Shown here: positions 1-7,772 of the stretch, piece after piece
Numbering within the stretch: position 1 is the stretch's first letter
Layout of the letters: each line of letters starts with the position of its first letter
Assembly: GCA_009691415.1 (NCBI GenBank)
Contig: SICP01000010.1
Location: 1 to 49,228 of the forward strand
Source: Candidatus Margulisiibacteriota bacterium
GTDB taxonomy: Bacteria > Margulisbacteria > Marinamargulisbacteria > SXXA01 > SICP01
DNA length: 49,228 bases
Direction: 5' to 3'
Made by a program: the position numbers and the translations under genes
Notes under the pieces: generated by a model
The model's input: the letters and a program-made list of their open reading frames with translations, nothing else
The model's database searches: none
Told to the model about the DNA's origin: nothing

Positions 1-100
1 CTCACCTGCACCCGCTTACATGCAAGTGGATCTCACTGCCCGCTATCCACATGGCGATAATGCCGCCACCAAAATTTATATGAAACGGAGTAATTGGTAA
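1..100 (+). CDS. C-terminal end of an unrecognised protein, cut by the window edge
   Basis: A reading frame opens before the window and runs from base 2 to a TAA at 98-100, giving about 32 residues that end in KRSNW. The piece is too short to assign. The alternation of polar and hydrophobic residues before the charged end would suit a beta-rich C-terminus such as that of a pseudopilin or an envelope protein, but this is only a guess. The next gene starts 31 bases downstream on the same strand, so the two may share a transcript. Confidence 0.45.
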   Translation, partial: SPAPAYMQVDLTARYPHGDNAATKIYMKRSNW

Positions 101-130
101 AAGATACTTTTTTACTCCATAATAGGCCCC

Positions 131-1249
131 ATGCGTATCACACTCATCGCCACAACCACCATGGGGCTAGAATCAGTTCTCGCCAAAGAAATAAAAGACT
201 TAGGCTATCAAGAGGTCCAGGTCTTTGACGGCAAAGTAGAATTCTCGGGAGATCTATCTGATATTTGCAAAGCCAATCTTTGGCTACGCACTGCAGGCCG
301 GGTCTATGTCAAAATGGCCGCATTTGATGCCGTTACATTTGACGAGCTCTACAACCAAACTGTAGACATCCCCTGGGAAAATTGGATACAAGCCGACGAC
401 GAATTCCCCGTCGCGCAAGTCACCTCATTAAAATCCGAACTCTTTAGTAAATCCACTTGCCAATCTATCGTCAAAAAAGCCATCGTTGCACGCCTTCAAG
501 AAAAGCATCGGGTCACACATCTCCCCGAAACGGGTGCACTCTGTCCTATCAGAATTCAGATCGATAAAAATCACGTCATTCTGAGTCTCGATACGTCTGG
601 CACAGGTCTACACATGCGAGGCTATCGCGTGATCCCTGACGGTGCACCACTCAAAGAAACCCTAGCTGCAGGCCTCATACTATTAAGCCGTTGGCGCCCC
701 ACACAAGACGTCCTCCTAGATCCATTATGTGGTACAGGAACCATCTTAATCGAAGCTGGCTTAATGGCCAAAAACATCGCGCCGGGACTTCATCGCTCAT
801 TCTGTTCCGAAAACTGGCAACTCATCCCCAAAAAATTATGGGAAACAGCCAGAGACAATGCCCATGACAGCATTCTAAAAACAAGCGACTTTCAGATTAT
901 AGGATCTGACATCAGCAACCACGCCATTCGTCTCGCCAATCAAGGACTCATCGACGCCGGCCTCACCACCATCATCCCCAAAATAATTCCCGTAAAAGAT
1001 CTTATTTCTCAGCACGAACGCGGAAAAATAATCACCAACCCACCCTATGGCGACAGACTAGGAACCGAAGAGGAAGCTGCAGAACTTTACAGAGAAATGG
1101 GAGACGTCTTTAAAACCCAATTCCCAAGATGGTCCTATTATATTTTGACCGCAAACGAAGAATTTCAAAGTCTATTTAGACGTCGTTCCACAAAAAATCG
1201 CAAGCTCTACAATGGCGGCATTAAATGCCACTATTATCAGTATTACTAA
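131..1249 (+). CDS. THUMP-domain class I RNA methyltransferase (RlmL/YpsC-like)
   Basis: Predicted SAM-dependent RNA base methyltransferase of 372 residues. The N-terminal half looks like the ferredoxin-like plus THUMP module that binds RNA (about residues 1-160). The second half carries the SAM-binding motif DPLCGTGTILIEA (about 197-209) and the catalytic NPPY motif in TNPPYGDRLG, typical of N2-guanine methyltransferases. The length matches stand-alone YpsC-like enzymes and lacks the second RlmK domain of E. coli RlmL. In the family the target is 23S rRNA; the exact base here is unknown. Its 3' end overlaps the convergent release-factor-like gene by 29 bases, so the two transcripts would be antisense at their ends. 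Confidence 0.9.
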   Translation: MRITLIATTTMGLESVLAKEIKDLGYQEVQVFDGKVEFSGDLSDICKANLWLRTAGRVYVKMAAFDAVTFDELYNQTVDIPWENWIQADDEFPVAQVTSLKSELFSKSTCQSIVKKAIVARLQEKHRVTHLPETGALCPIRIQIDKNHVILSLDTSGTGLHMRGYRVIPDGAPLKETLAAGLILLSRWRPTQDVLLDPLCGTGTILIEAGLMAKNIAPGLHRSFCSENWQLIPKKLWETARDNAHDSILKTSDFQIIGSDISNHAIRLANQGLIDAGLTTIIPKIIPVKDLISQHERGKIITNPPYGDRLGTEEEAAELYREMGDVFKTQFPRWSYYILTANEEFQSLFRRRSTKNRKLYNGGIKCHYYQYY

Positions 1250-1649
1250 GTCCTTTACGACCTGCTTTTTTCTTGGCGTGATGCGTTTTATTATCTAGCA
1301 TTTTATTCTTGGCCCGTTTGCTTCGCTTTCGTTTTTGACGCCGTATTTTTTCCACGCGCTGCATTTCGGCGCTTTGCTTTCCGGCCACGATCACATCTAT
1401 TTTTTTTACTAACAAACAGCGAGCCAAATACCGATTGAGCAATTGATAACGAGACTTTTGGCACTTTATTTCAATGCCTGTCGGCCCATGCTTTAACCGT
1501 ACACAAGTGGACACTTTATTAACGTTCTGGCCGCCCTTTCCACTCGCACAAATAAACGACTCGACAATATCTTTTTCAAGAATATGAAGGGCCTCCATTT
1601 TTTGATACAGGGCTATTGCTTTCGCAGAACTAATACCAAAATTAAGCAT
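1221..1649 (-). CDS. RF1-domain peptidyl-tRNA hydrolase (ArfB / C12orf65-like ribosome rescue factor)
   Basis: A 142-residue protein with the GGQ motif of class I release factors in SGKGGQNVNKVST (about residues 36-48), followed by a long Lys/Arg-rich tail. In ArfB (YaeJ) the GGQ loop hydrolyses peptidyl-tRNA and the basic tail enters the empty mRNA channel of a stalled ribosome. The protein has no codon-recognition domain, so ribosome rescue is the likely role rather than normal termination. It starts four bases after the stop of the upstream symporter gene, so it is probably cotranscribed with it. Its last 29 bases overlap the convergent methyltransferase gene. Confidence 0.85.
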   Translation of the reverse strand: MLNFGISSAKAIALYQKMEALHILEKDIVESFICASGKGGQNVNKVSTCVRLKHGPTGIEIKCQKSRYQLLNRYLARCLLVKKIDVIVAGKQSAEMQRVEKIRRQKRKRSKRAKNKMLDNKTHHAKKKAGRKGLSNTDNSGI

Positions 1650-1653
1650 CCGT

Positions 1654-2886
1654 TTAGAAAACCCCTTGATCCAAAAACTCGCCTTCCATCTTTGCTACCA
1701 CAACGGTTGCTACCGTATTACCAATTAAATTGGTCACCGATCGGGCCTCTGACATAAACCGATCCACACCCAATAACAACGCAATGCCAGCAACAGGGAT
1801 CAACTGCCCAGGCATAGATGCTAGTGTCGCAGCCAATGTGATAAATCCTGACCCAGGAACAGCAGCGGCCCCCTTAGAGGTGAGCATCATAATGCCCAAA
1901 ATATACAGCACCTGAAAAAACGTCAGCGGCACATGATACGCCTGCGCAATAAATAATACCGACATCGCCAAATAAATAGAGGTGCCATCCAAATTAAACG
2001 AATAGCCTGTGGGAATCACCAAACCTACCACCGACTTAGAACACCCTGCTTTTTCTAATTTTCCCATCAACGTAGGTAGTGCCGTCTCCGAAGACGCCGT
2101 CCCCAAAACCAAAAAGATTTCTTCTTTGATATATCTCAAAACTTTAAAAATATTAAACTTAAAATAAAGCCCAATCGAACCTAAAACTAGCACCACAAAT
2201 AACGCCATCGTTACATAACCACTCGCTACCAACTTACCCAGTGGCAACAACGACACCAATCCAAACTTTCCAATCGTATAGGCCATCGCACCAAAAACGG
2301 CCACCGGTGACAAACACATAATCAACTCCACAATGCCAAAAAACACCCGATTCAATCGCTCAAACGTCTGTATCAACGGACGCGCCGGCGCACCAATACG
2401 CGCAATGGCCAAGCCAAACAAAACCGAAACCAACAAAATCGGCAACATCTCCCCTTTTGCAAAAGCAGCAACCAAATTATCCGGAATCATAGAACCAAAA
2501 AATTCAATCAAGCCATGCGTTGATTCGGCCTTGGTATACGTCGAAATATCAACAGCATGGACACGCGACAAATCAAATCCCGCACCAGGTTGAAGCCAAT
2601 GCACAACCACAAGACCCAACGCCAAAGAAAATGTACTCACAATTTCAAAATACAAAAAAGCTTTCCCCCCAATACGTCCCAGCTTCTTCATATCTTCCAT
2701 ACCGCCAATACCCAAAGAAACCGTCAGAAAAATAATCGGCGCAATCACCATCTTTATCAACCGAATAAAAAAGTCGGGCAAAAATTTTAACTGAGCCCCC
2801 ATATCAGGAAAAAAGCATCCGAAAAGGATACCCAAAACAAGTGCAATAAGTACACGAACCGTTAAATTTTTAGGTAAAAAACGCAT
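1654..2886 (-). CDS. Dicarboxylate/amino acid:cation symporter (DAACS family)
   Basis: Inner-membrane sodium or proton symporter for dicarboxylates or acidic amino acids, about 410 residues. Visible family signatures are the Ser-rich hairpin region (LGTASSETALPTLMGKLEKAG), the NLDGTSIY segment that coordinates cation and substrate, and the Gly-rich SKGAAAVPGSGF helix hairpin. I start at 2886 (MRFLPKN) because a GGGGG ribosome site precedes it. The longer reading frame to 2955 would overlap the upstream protease gene and adds a non-homologous leader. Substrate cannot be told from sequence alone. Confidence 0.9.
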   Translation of the reverse strand: MRFLPKNLTVRVLIALVLGILFGCFFPDMGAQLKFLPDFFIRLIKMVIAPIIFLTVSLGIGGMEDMKKLGRIGGKAFLYFEIVSTFSLALGLVVVHWLQPGAGFDLSRVHAVDISTYTKAESTHGLIEFFGSMIPDNLVAAFAKGEMLPILLVSVLFGLAIARIGAPARPLIQTFERLNRVFFGIVELIMCLSPVAVFGAMAYTIGKFGLVSLLPLGKLVASGYVTMALFVVLVLGSIGLYFKFNIFKVLRYIKEEIFLVLGTASSETALPTLMGKLEKAGCSKSVVGLVIPTGYSFNLDGTSIYLAMSVLFIAQAYHVPLTFFQVLYILGIMMLTSKGAAAVPGSGFITLAATLASMPGQLIPVAGIALLLGVDRFMSEARSVTNLIGNTVATVVVAKMEGEFLDQGVF

Positions 2887-2930
2887 AAAATCCCCCGTAA
2901 TTGTCATACTATAAAACATCCATAACTTTA

Positions 2931-4367
2931 CTACACTTTCAAATATGCGTGCCATTTAGATACAGTATTAGGATACGCATGTATCCAAAAGTGATTTGGC
3001 AAAGTTTCATGTCTTGCCCATTGAATGGTAATTCCAGCACACTTCTGCCCACTATCAACAGACTTTTTTGTCTGTATATGCCAATACCCAGAATCACCGA
3101 TTAAATTCTCGAGCCCTACCGTAGCCCAAGATTTTTGTAAAATAGCAACATTATTAGGAGAAACATCATATTTATCTGAAAAACAGGTTCCCTTTTCCCC
3201 TATAAAATCAGGCCACCCCTTTGAAGCATGTTTACCTTGATGCGATTCAATCTGAACCATAGACTTTGTTTTTGGACAAGTAAAAGAAACAGGAATAAAC
3301 TCTGACTTTGGAGATTTATTATTTCTAGCTTCTAGTTCCATCGACTCTTTGTAGATATCCGTCACGCTTTCAGCCCAAGGAAAATAAGCAACATGTTCCT
3401 TCAACCCATGCCTATCGATAGCACCCATATGAATTGCATAGATATCACCATTTTCTGTAAAATAAACACCTCCAGAGCAACCTCCGCCTGTAGCATGTGC
3501 AACGACAACATGATCCGCACCAAATTGAGGGGCCAACAGAACTTCAAATTGGGTTGAAGAAACCAATTTTCTACCGTTTTTCGAAACACCTCCAGCGTCA
3601 TCCACTATCACTATAGGACGCTGGGTTGGAGAACGTAATAAAAACTCAGTTTCACCCCCGGACTCATTTACCTGAGTAATATAACCGTGACTTGTACGAT
3701 TCCAACCTACAAGACGATTTCCCCAATCCTTAAATTTTCTTGCGATAAGAAAAGTTAAACTTTTAGGTCGATAAAGAGAGGCAGACATTTTTAAATTGGT
3801 TCCTGATTGAAATCCTTGAAAATATAAAGCCGGCCGCATGTCTTCGGGTTTATTTAATCGCGTATAGCCATAAACATTACCTGGAAATTGGCCATTTTTC
3901 TCTTCTAATTCCAGAATAACAAAATCACCCTTTTTACCACAATGCAGCCCCAGATCTATAGCCTCTTGAGATTCCGGCAGAATGATTTTTTTTACAGAAT
4001 AAGCAGAACCTTTTGAACAAAAATCACTCCCTGTTCCCAAAACAACACTACACGACAAAGACTGATCCACAACATGTTTTGCCGTCAAAAAATACCGATC
4101 TCCAATCAAAACACCCGACCCTAAACCAACCTGAGATTTCAACCGTCGATTAAGAACCACTTTACCTACCTGAGTTTCTTTTTTTAGAAGCATTTCTTTT
4201 ATATTATTAGAAATATCGTTGGGACTACGCAACAAAACACGCTCAGAATTTTGATTCTTTGTCGGCGTTACAAAATTAGTTTCTGGCAAACGCTCTATAT
4301 CTCCAGGAGAAACAACACGTGCAGGAGAAGAAAAAGCTCTAGGACGAAACGATATAATTTTTTTCAT
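2931..4367 (-). CDS. Trypsin-like (S1 fold) serine protease with an unknown C-terminal domain
   Basis: A 478-residue protein with a chymotrypsin-fold catalytic triad in the expected order: His98 in FLTAKHVV, Asp148 in KKGDFVILEL and Ser298 in GGGCSGGVYF. There is no obvious signal peptide; the N-terminus is basic and rich in Ser/Pro. Residues from about 340 to 478 form a Cys- and Trp-containing extension that I do not recognise. The start lies one base after the prmA stop, so the gene is probably cotranscribed with prmA, yet it has no functional link to ribosomal methylation. Base use is less skewed than in neighbouring housekeeping genes, which suggests acquisition. An export route or effector-type role is possible but unproven. 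Confidence 0.75.
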   Translation of the reverse strand: MKKIISFRPRAFSSPARVVSPGDIERLPETNFVTPTKNQNSERVLLRSPNDISNNIKEMLLKKETQVGKVVLNRRLKSQVGLGSGVLIGDRYFLTAKHVVDQSLSCSVVLGTGSDFCSKGSAYSVKKIILPESQEAIDLGLHCGKKGDFVILELEEKNGQFPGNVYGYTRLNKPEDMRPALYFQGFQSGTNLKMSASLYRPKSLTFLIARKFKDWGNRLVGWNRTSHGYITQVNESGGETEFLLRSPTQRPIVIVDDAGGVSKNGRKLVSSTQFEVLLAPQFGADHVVVAHATGGGCSGGVYFTENGDIYAIHMGAIDRHGLKEHVAYFPWAESVTDIYKESMELEARNNKSPKSEFIPVSFTCPKTKSMVQIESHQGKHASKGWPDFIGEKGTCFSDKYDVSPNNVAILQKSWATVGLENLIGDSGYWHIQTKKSVDSGQKCAGITIQWARHETLPNHFWIHAYPNTVSKWHAYLKV

Positions 4368-4368
4368 T

Positions 4369-5124
4369 TCAAAAATTCACTTTCAACAAATAACAACCCC
4401 ATTCATCCAATATTTTTTTCTTCACAATAGAAACAGATGGCCCAAGAGACGCCTCAAACTGAGATGCCCAAGTGGTAGTAAGACCAGAAACAATCATCAA
4501 CCCATCCAAAATAACCCAGTCTCTAAGCCGATCAAAAGCACGCTCCAAAATATCAATAGGAAGATTAGCAATCAACACATCTGCTTTTTTTTGAGGCTGC
4601 CAATCAAATAAATCCGAGACAGAAAACATCTCTTCAGGAATAGTATTATCTCTCGCATTTTGACGAGCCGTTGCAATCGCAAACGGATCAATATCAAACG
4701 CTTCAATAGACGAAACGCCCCTCTGCCAGGCCAAAAAACTCAACACACCAGACCCCGTGCCCACATCAATAAGATGCGACTCTGAAGTAAGCGAACAATC
4801 CCTTAAAATCTCTTGGCACAATTGCGTCGTCGGATGGTCTCCATGACCAAAAACCGTTTTTGGACACTGTAATTTTAGGCCATTAATCGTGACGACATCT
4901 GGTTGATTCCACATATCTTCCGACAATACCGTCCAAGAAACATCCGTCAAACCCGGAGTCTTTTTTTCTTCAAAAAACAAAGCTTGGATTTGTACGATCT
5001 CTTTAGAAACAGGAATAACGGACAGACTAAGTGGTTCCAAGGTCTGAATATATATTTCTAAATCCTCATTTTCTTGCACACTACATACAACACAAAGTTG
5101 ATAATAATTTTGGTATTCATCCAT
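4369..5124 (-). CDS. prmA: Ribosomal protein L11 methyltransferase-like protein
   Basis: Class I SAM-dependent methyltransferase of the PrmA family. The motifs seen are GHGDHPTTQLC (the family's typical HPTT substrate-loop motif), LIDVGTGSGVLSF (SAM motif I), an acidic residue in AFDIDPFA, and IANLP in the catalytic position where PrmA usually has NIL/NPL. In the family it trimethylates ribosomal protein L11. At about 251 residues it is shorter than the roughly 290 of E. coli PrmA, mainly at the N-terminus. I prefer ATG at 5124; a TTG at 5142 would extend it by six residues, and neither has a strong ribosome site. Confidence 0.85.
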   Translation of the reverse strand: MDEYQNYYQLCVVCSVQENEDLEIYIQTLEPLSLSVIPVSKEIVQIQALFFEEKKTPGLTDVSWTVLSEDMWNQPDVVTINGLKLQCPKTVFGHGDHPTTQLCQEILRDCSLTSESHLIDVGTGSGVLSFLAWQRGVSSIEAFDIDPFAIATARQNARDNTIPEEMFSVSDLFDWQPQKKADVLIANLPIDILERAFDRLRDWVILDGLMIVSGLTTTWASQFEASLGPSVSIVKKKILDEWGCYLLKVNF

Positions 5125-5226
5125 AGAAGTAGTGTATTGCAAATAACCAAAAAAATTGAGTGCATTTTATTAAAAAAAAAAAACGACAATTAACAAAAGG
5201 GGGAGACATCACCAGGAGAAAACACT

Positions 5227-5799
5227 ATGCACAAAATCATTTCAACCCACCAAGGCCCTCGCGTTCCAGGACCTATAGGAGACGCAACAGTAACAGTACT
5301 AGCACCAAGAATAACAACCCCTAATGCATTTGAATCTGATCAATATCCAAATAAATTTAAACAAGTAATGATATATTATAGTTCCAACAACGAATGGCCA
5401 GCAGTTGGAGACACAACAAATGGAGAAGTTATTTTCCCAAACATGAATTATCAAGGGGCTTTCTGGAAATATCATAAAGAAACAAAAAATGCTTTCGATG
5501 GCGCAAAAAGGCAAAGAATTGAGCCTAACCAAAATTTAATGACGAAATATACACAGAAAACCCCTCAACCGCAAATTTCAAATCAACCGCAAATTTCAAA
5601 AACAGATCAAGAAAAACAACTAAATAAACTAATAGACGAACATACAATCCTAAACAGCCGCCTAGAAAGCTTAAAAACTCCCAGTGGACCTAGAACAGAA
5701 CTACAGGAAAGAGCAAAAGGGCTACAACTAGCTTGGATTGAACAACGCCTAGCGGAATACACACAACAAATAAAATCTATTCAAAAACAAACAAGATAA
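5227..5799 (+). CDS. Unrecognised protein with a C-terminal coiled coil
   Basis: A 190-residue protein on the strand opposite its neighbours, with a good ribosome site (AGGAG about eight bases before ATG) after an A-rich leader. The first 75 residues are mixed, and a disordered Gln/Pro stretch follows with an imperfect direct repeat (PQISNQPQISK). Residues from about 125 to the end are a charged, Gln- and Leu-rich helix likely to form a coiled coil. No catalytic motif is visible. The opening MHKIIS resembles MKKIIS of the trypsin-like protein nearby. It converges with the papain-like gene, three bases apart. Confidence 0.6.
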   Translation: MHKIISTHQGPRVPGPIGDATVTVLAPRITTPNAFESDQYPNKFKQVMIYYSSNNEWPAVGDTTNGEVIFPNMNYQGAFWKYHKETKNAFDGAKRQRIEPNQNLMTKYTQKTPQPQISNQPQISKTDQEKQLNKLIDEHTILNSRLESLKTPSGPRTELQERAKGLQLAWIEQRLAEYTQQIKSIQKQTR

Positions 5800-5802
5800 A
5801 GA

Positions 5803-6279
5803 TTAATCCACATGAGACCAACTGATAAGCTGAAAAGAAAGAAAATTACCTGGCTTCGAAAGAGTATTTGATAGTTCGTTAAGTGCCACTATGTGAGGAC
5901 CCGTTTTCTCGAACGGATCTAAATACAAACACATATCAGGAAGTTCACGCTCAATTTTTATGCCGATAGCGTGAACTTCTCCTGATTTAAATTGAACACG
6001 TATCATAAATGCATCACAAAAAGCCTTAAGCTCCTCTACTGATACAGCTTGTAAAGAATGCCCTCTTACTTCTTGTAAGTTTGCCCTCTTTAAATAATGA
6101 GAAGGCATATAATCTGGACTTAAAGGATCAGCATCATGATCGGCCTGAATCTGTAAAGCCATAGACAGAATTCCCTTACCTGGAGGCAACAGCGGCCCAA
6201 GTAAAAACTCTACACACTCACCAAAGCAGCTACTAGTAGAATTAACTGTTTGCAAAGCAATAATTTTAAAAAAAGTCAT
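5803..6279 (-). CDS. Putative small papain-fold cysteine protease
   Basis: About 158 residues when started at ATG 6279, which has GGGGATT just before it; ATG 6288 is the alternative. The spacing of candidate catalytic residues fits a minimal papain-like (for example C58/YopT-like) fold: Cys18 in TSSCFGEC, His103 in GEVHAIGI and Asp121 in YLDPFE. No signal peptide is visible. The longer reading frame reaching 6339 is coded by tRNA sequence and is rejected. The start lies about 15 bases after the CCA end of tRNA-Ser, leaving no room for a normal promoter unless it lies inside the tRNA gene. The fold assignment rests on motif spacing only, so the function is tentative. Confidence 0.5.
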   Translation of the reverse strand: MTFFKIIALQTVNSTSSCFGECVEFLLGPLLPPGKGILSMALQIQADHDADPLSPDYMPSHYLKRANLQEVRGHSLQAVSVEELKAFCDAFMIRVQFKSGEVHAIGIKIERELPDMCLYLDPFEKTGPHIVALNELSNTLSKPGNFLSFQLISWSHVD

Positions 6280-6294
6280 AATCCCCATAAAAAC

Positions 6295-6382
6295 TGGCGG
6301 AGAGCAGAGGATTCGAACCCCTGGAACCTTGCGGTTCAACGGTTTTCAAGACCGCCGCGATCGACCACTCTGCCAGCTCTCC
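6295..6382 (-). tRNA. tRNA-Ser (anticodon UGA), CCA encoded
   Basis: An 88-base class II tRNA. The acceptor stem GGAGAGC pairs fully with GCTCTCC, followed by G and an encoded CCA. The anticodon stem GCGGT/ACCGT encloses the loop CTTGAAA, giving anticodon TGA. A variable arm of serine type (TGAACCGCAAGGTTCC) and a T-loop GGTTCGAATCC follow. A36-A37-A38 after the anticodon is the known recognition pattern for MiaA/MiaB modification, and miaB lies in the same run of genes upstream. Confidence 0.97.
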
Positions 6383-6426
6383 ATTTGTGAGTGTAACATG
6401 CAGGTAAAAGACGTTCAAACCGAAAT

Positions 6427-7770
6427 TTATATCGCAACCATCCCACCCAAAAACCCATACGGATAAATAGAAGAATGCCCATCACTCCAATTAATCCCCA
6501 CCGCATAATTGCCAATCGCCCTAAGCGTAAGCACCTCCACATCTTTCGGGACACCCGCTGAATCCAACACACGCACACCCGTCATCTCATTCACACAATG
6601 CGCACACTGACACGCCACACGCAACTCCCAAGGCACTAAAACAACTGGCTCACGCCCCACATACTCCAACACCACCCCTTTGCCAGGAACCGTCGAAATA
6701 GCAGGCACATCCGTTTGAGCGTCACTCAATCTCGCTACTTCCGAAACAACAAAACTAGCCAACTCTGAAAATTTAACTGCGGCATCAGAACTTGGATGAC
6801 GAATCACCAACGGCACGCCCGTATCCCCCGCTTCTGAAACAGCCGCCAAAATCGGCATCTCCACAGTATGCTTAAATCCATACTCCCGCTCTAATTTTTT
6901 TAACGCCCCCTGCCCAAACGGATAATACGTCTTGCCATCATCCCCCACAAAAAAACTCATATTCTGTACAACAGCCACTGTCGGCACTTTCACTTTATCA
7001 AACATCTGAATGCCCTTCACCACATCCACATAACTCAACTGCTGCGGTGTCGTCACCAAAACTGAGGCCACAATCGGCACCATCTGCGTCAACGTCAATT
7101 GCACATCACCAGTTCCCGGCGGCATATCAATAATTAAATAATCCAACTCGCCCCATTTTGTACCTGTCAGCAATTGATTAATCACCTGAGACACAATCGG
7201 CCCACGCATAATCGCCGCATCATCTTCTTGTGCAGGATCTTTCGCAAACCCAAACGACATCAACGACACACCCGCATGTTCAAACGGCAAAATCAACGCA
7301 CCTTCAAATTTCACCTGCCTATCTTCTATATGCACCATCGTGGGCAAGCTTGGCCCATACACATCCGCATCAAAAATCCCCACACGATAGCCAGACAACG
7401 CCAACGAGAACGCCAAATTAACAGCCACCGTCGACTTCCCTACCCCACCCTTACAACTTGCCACCGCCACAACATGTGACACGTCTTTCAGGCCATTATA
7501 ACTAGGTGCCAGTGACGACTGTTTTGGTGACGCCGCAATAATCGTCGTTACTTTTTCTACCCAAGGCAACTCCCGAACCGACTCTTCCGAAAAAAATTGA
7601 TACTGTTCTTTTACTTTCGCGTTTACATCAGGCAAATGCAAATGGTAAAAAACTTTATTACCCGTCACTTTTAAATGACTCACATATCCCAATTCAACAA
7701 TATCTTCTTGCTGATCTGGATCAATAATCAACCGTAACTGTGCCCAAACTTCGTTTTCTTTTTCTGTCAT
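6427..7770 (-). CDS. mrp: Mrp/NBP35-family Fe-S carrier ATPase, HCF101 type (DUF59-P-loop-DUF971)
   Basis: About 447 residues in three parts: an N-terminal MIP18/DUF59 domain (about 1-85); a ParA-like P-loop ATPase with the deviant Walker A SCKGGVGKST, DADVYGPS and DMPPGTGD; and a C-terminal DUF971 domain carrying CQCAHC. The usual CPxC after NMS is replaced by a YYPFGQG segment, as in plant chloroplast HCF101. The family carries 4Fe-4S clusters to target proteins. ATG 7770 is preferred to GTG 7776 because GGACGG is well spaced for it. It begins two bases after the miaB stop, so the two are probably cotranslated; MiaB is itself a two-cluster enzyme. Confidence 0.93.
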   Translation of the reverse strand: MTEKENEVWAQLRLIIDPDQQEDIVELGYVSHLKVTGNKVFYHLHLPDVNAKVKEQYQFFSEESVRELPWVEKVTTIIAASPKQSSLAPSYNGLKDVSHVVAVASCKGGVGKSTVAVNLAFSLALSGYRVGIFDADVYGPSLPTMVHIEDRQVKFEGALILPFEHAGVSLMSFGFAKDPAQEDDAAIMRGPIVSQVINQLLTGTKWGELDYLIIDMPPGTGDVQLTLTQMVPIVASVLVTTPQQLSYVDVVKGIQMFDKVKVPTVAVVQNMSFFVGDDGKTYYPFGQGALKKLEREYGFKHTVEMPILAAVSEAGDTGVPLVIRHPSSDAAVKFSELASFVVSEVARLSDAQTDVPAISTVPGKGVVLEYVGREPVVLVPWELRVACQCAHCVNEMTGVRVLDSAGVPKDVEVLTLRAIGNYAVGINWSDGHSSIYPYGFLGGMVAI

Positions 7771-7772
7771 GA

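Noticed and set aside
5150-5226. A promoter for the gene at 5227 in the A-rich leader
   Set aside because: TTGAGT is present, but no -10 box lies at a suitable distance that I could defend.
6280-6339. N-terminal extension of the papain-like gene into the tRNA
   Set aside because: Those residues are translated tRNA sequence; a start with GGGGATT exists at 6279.
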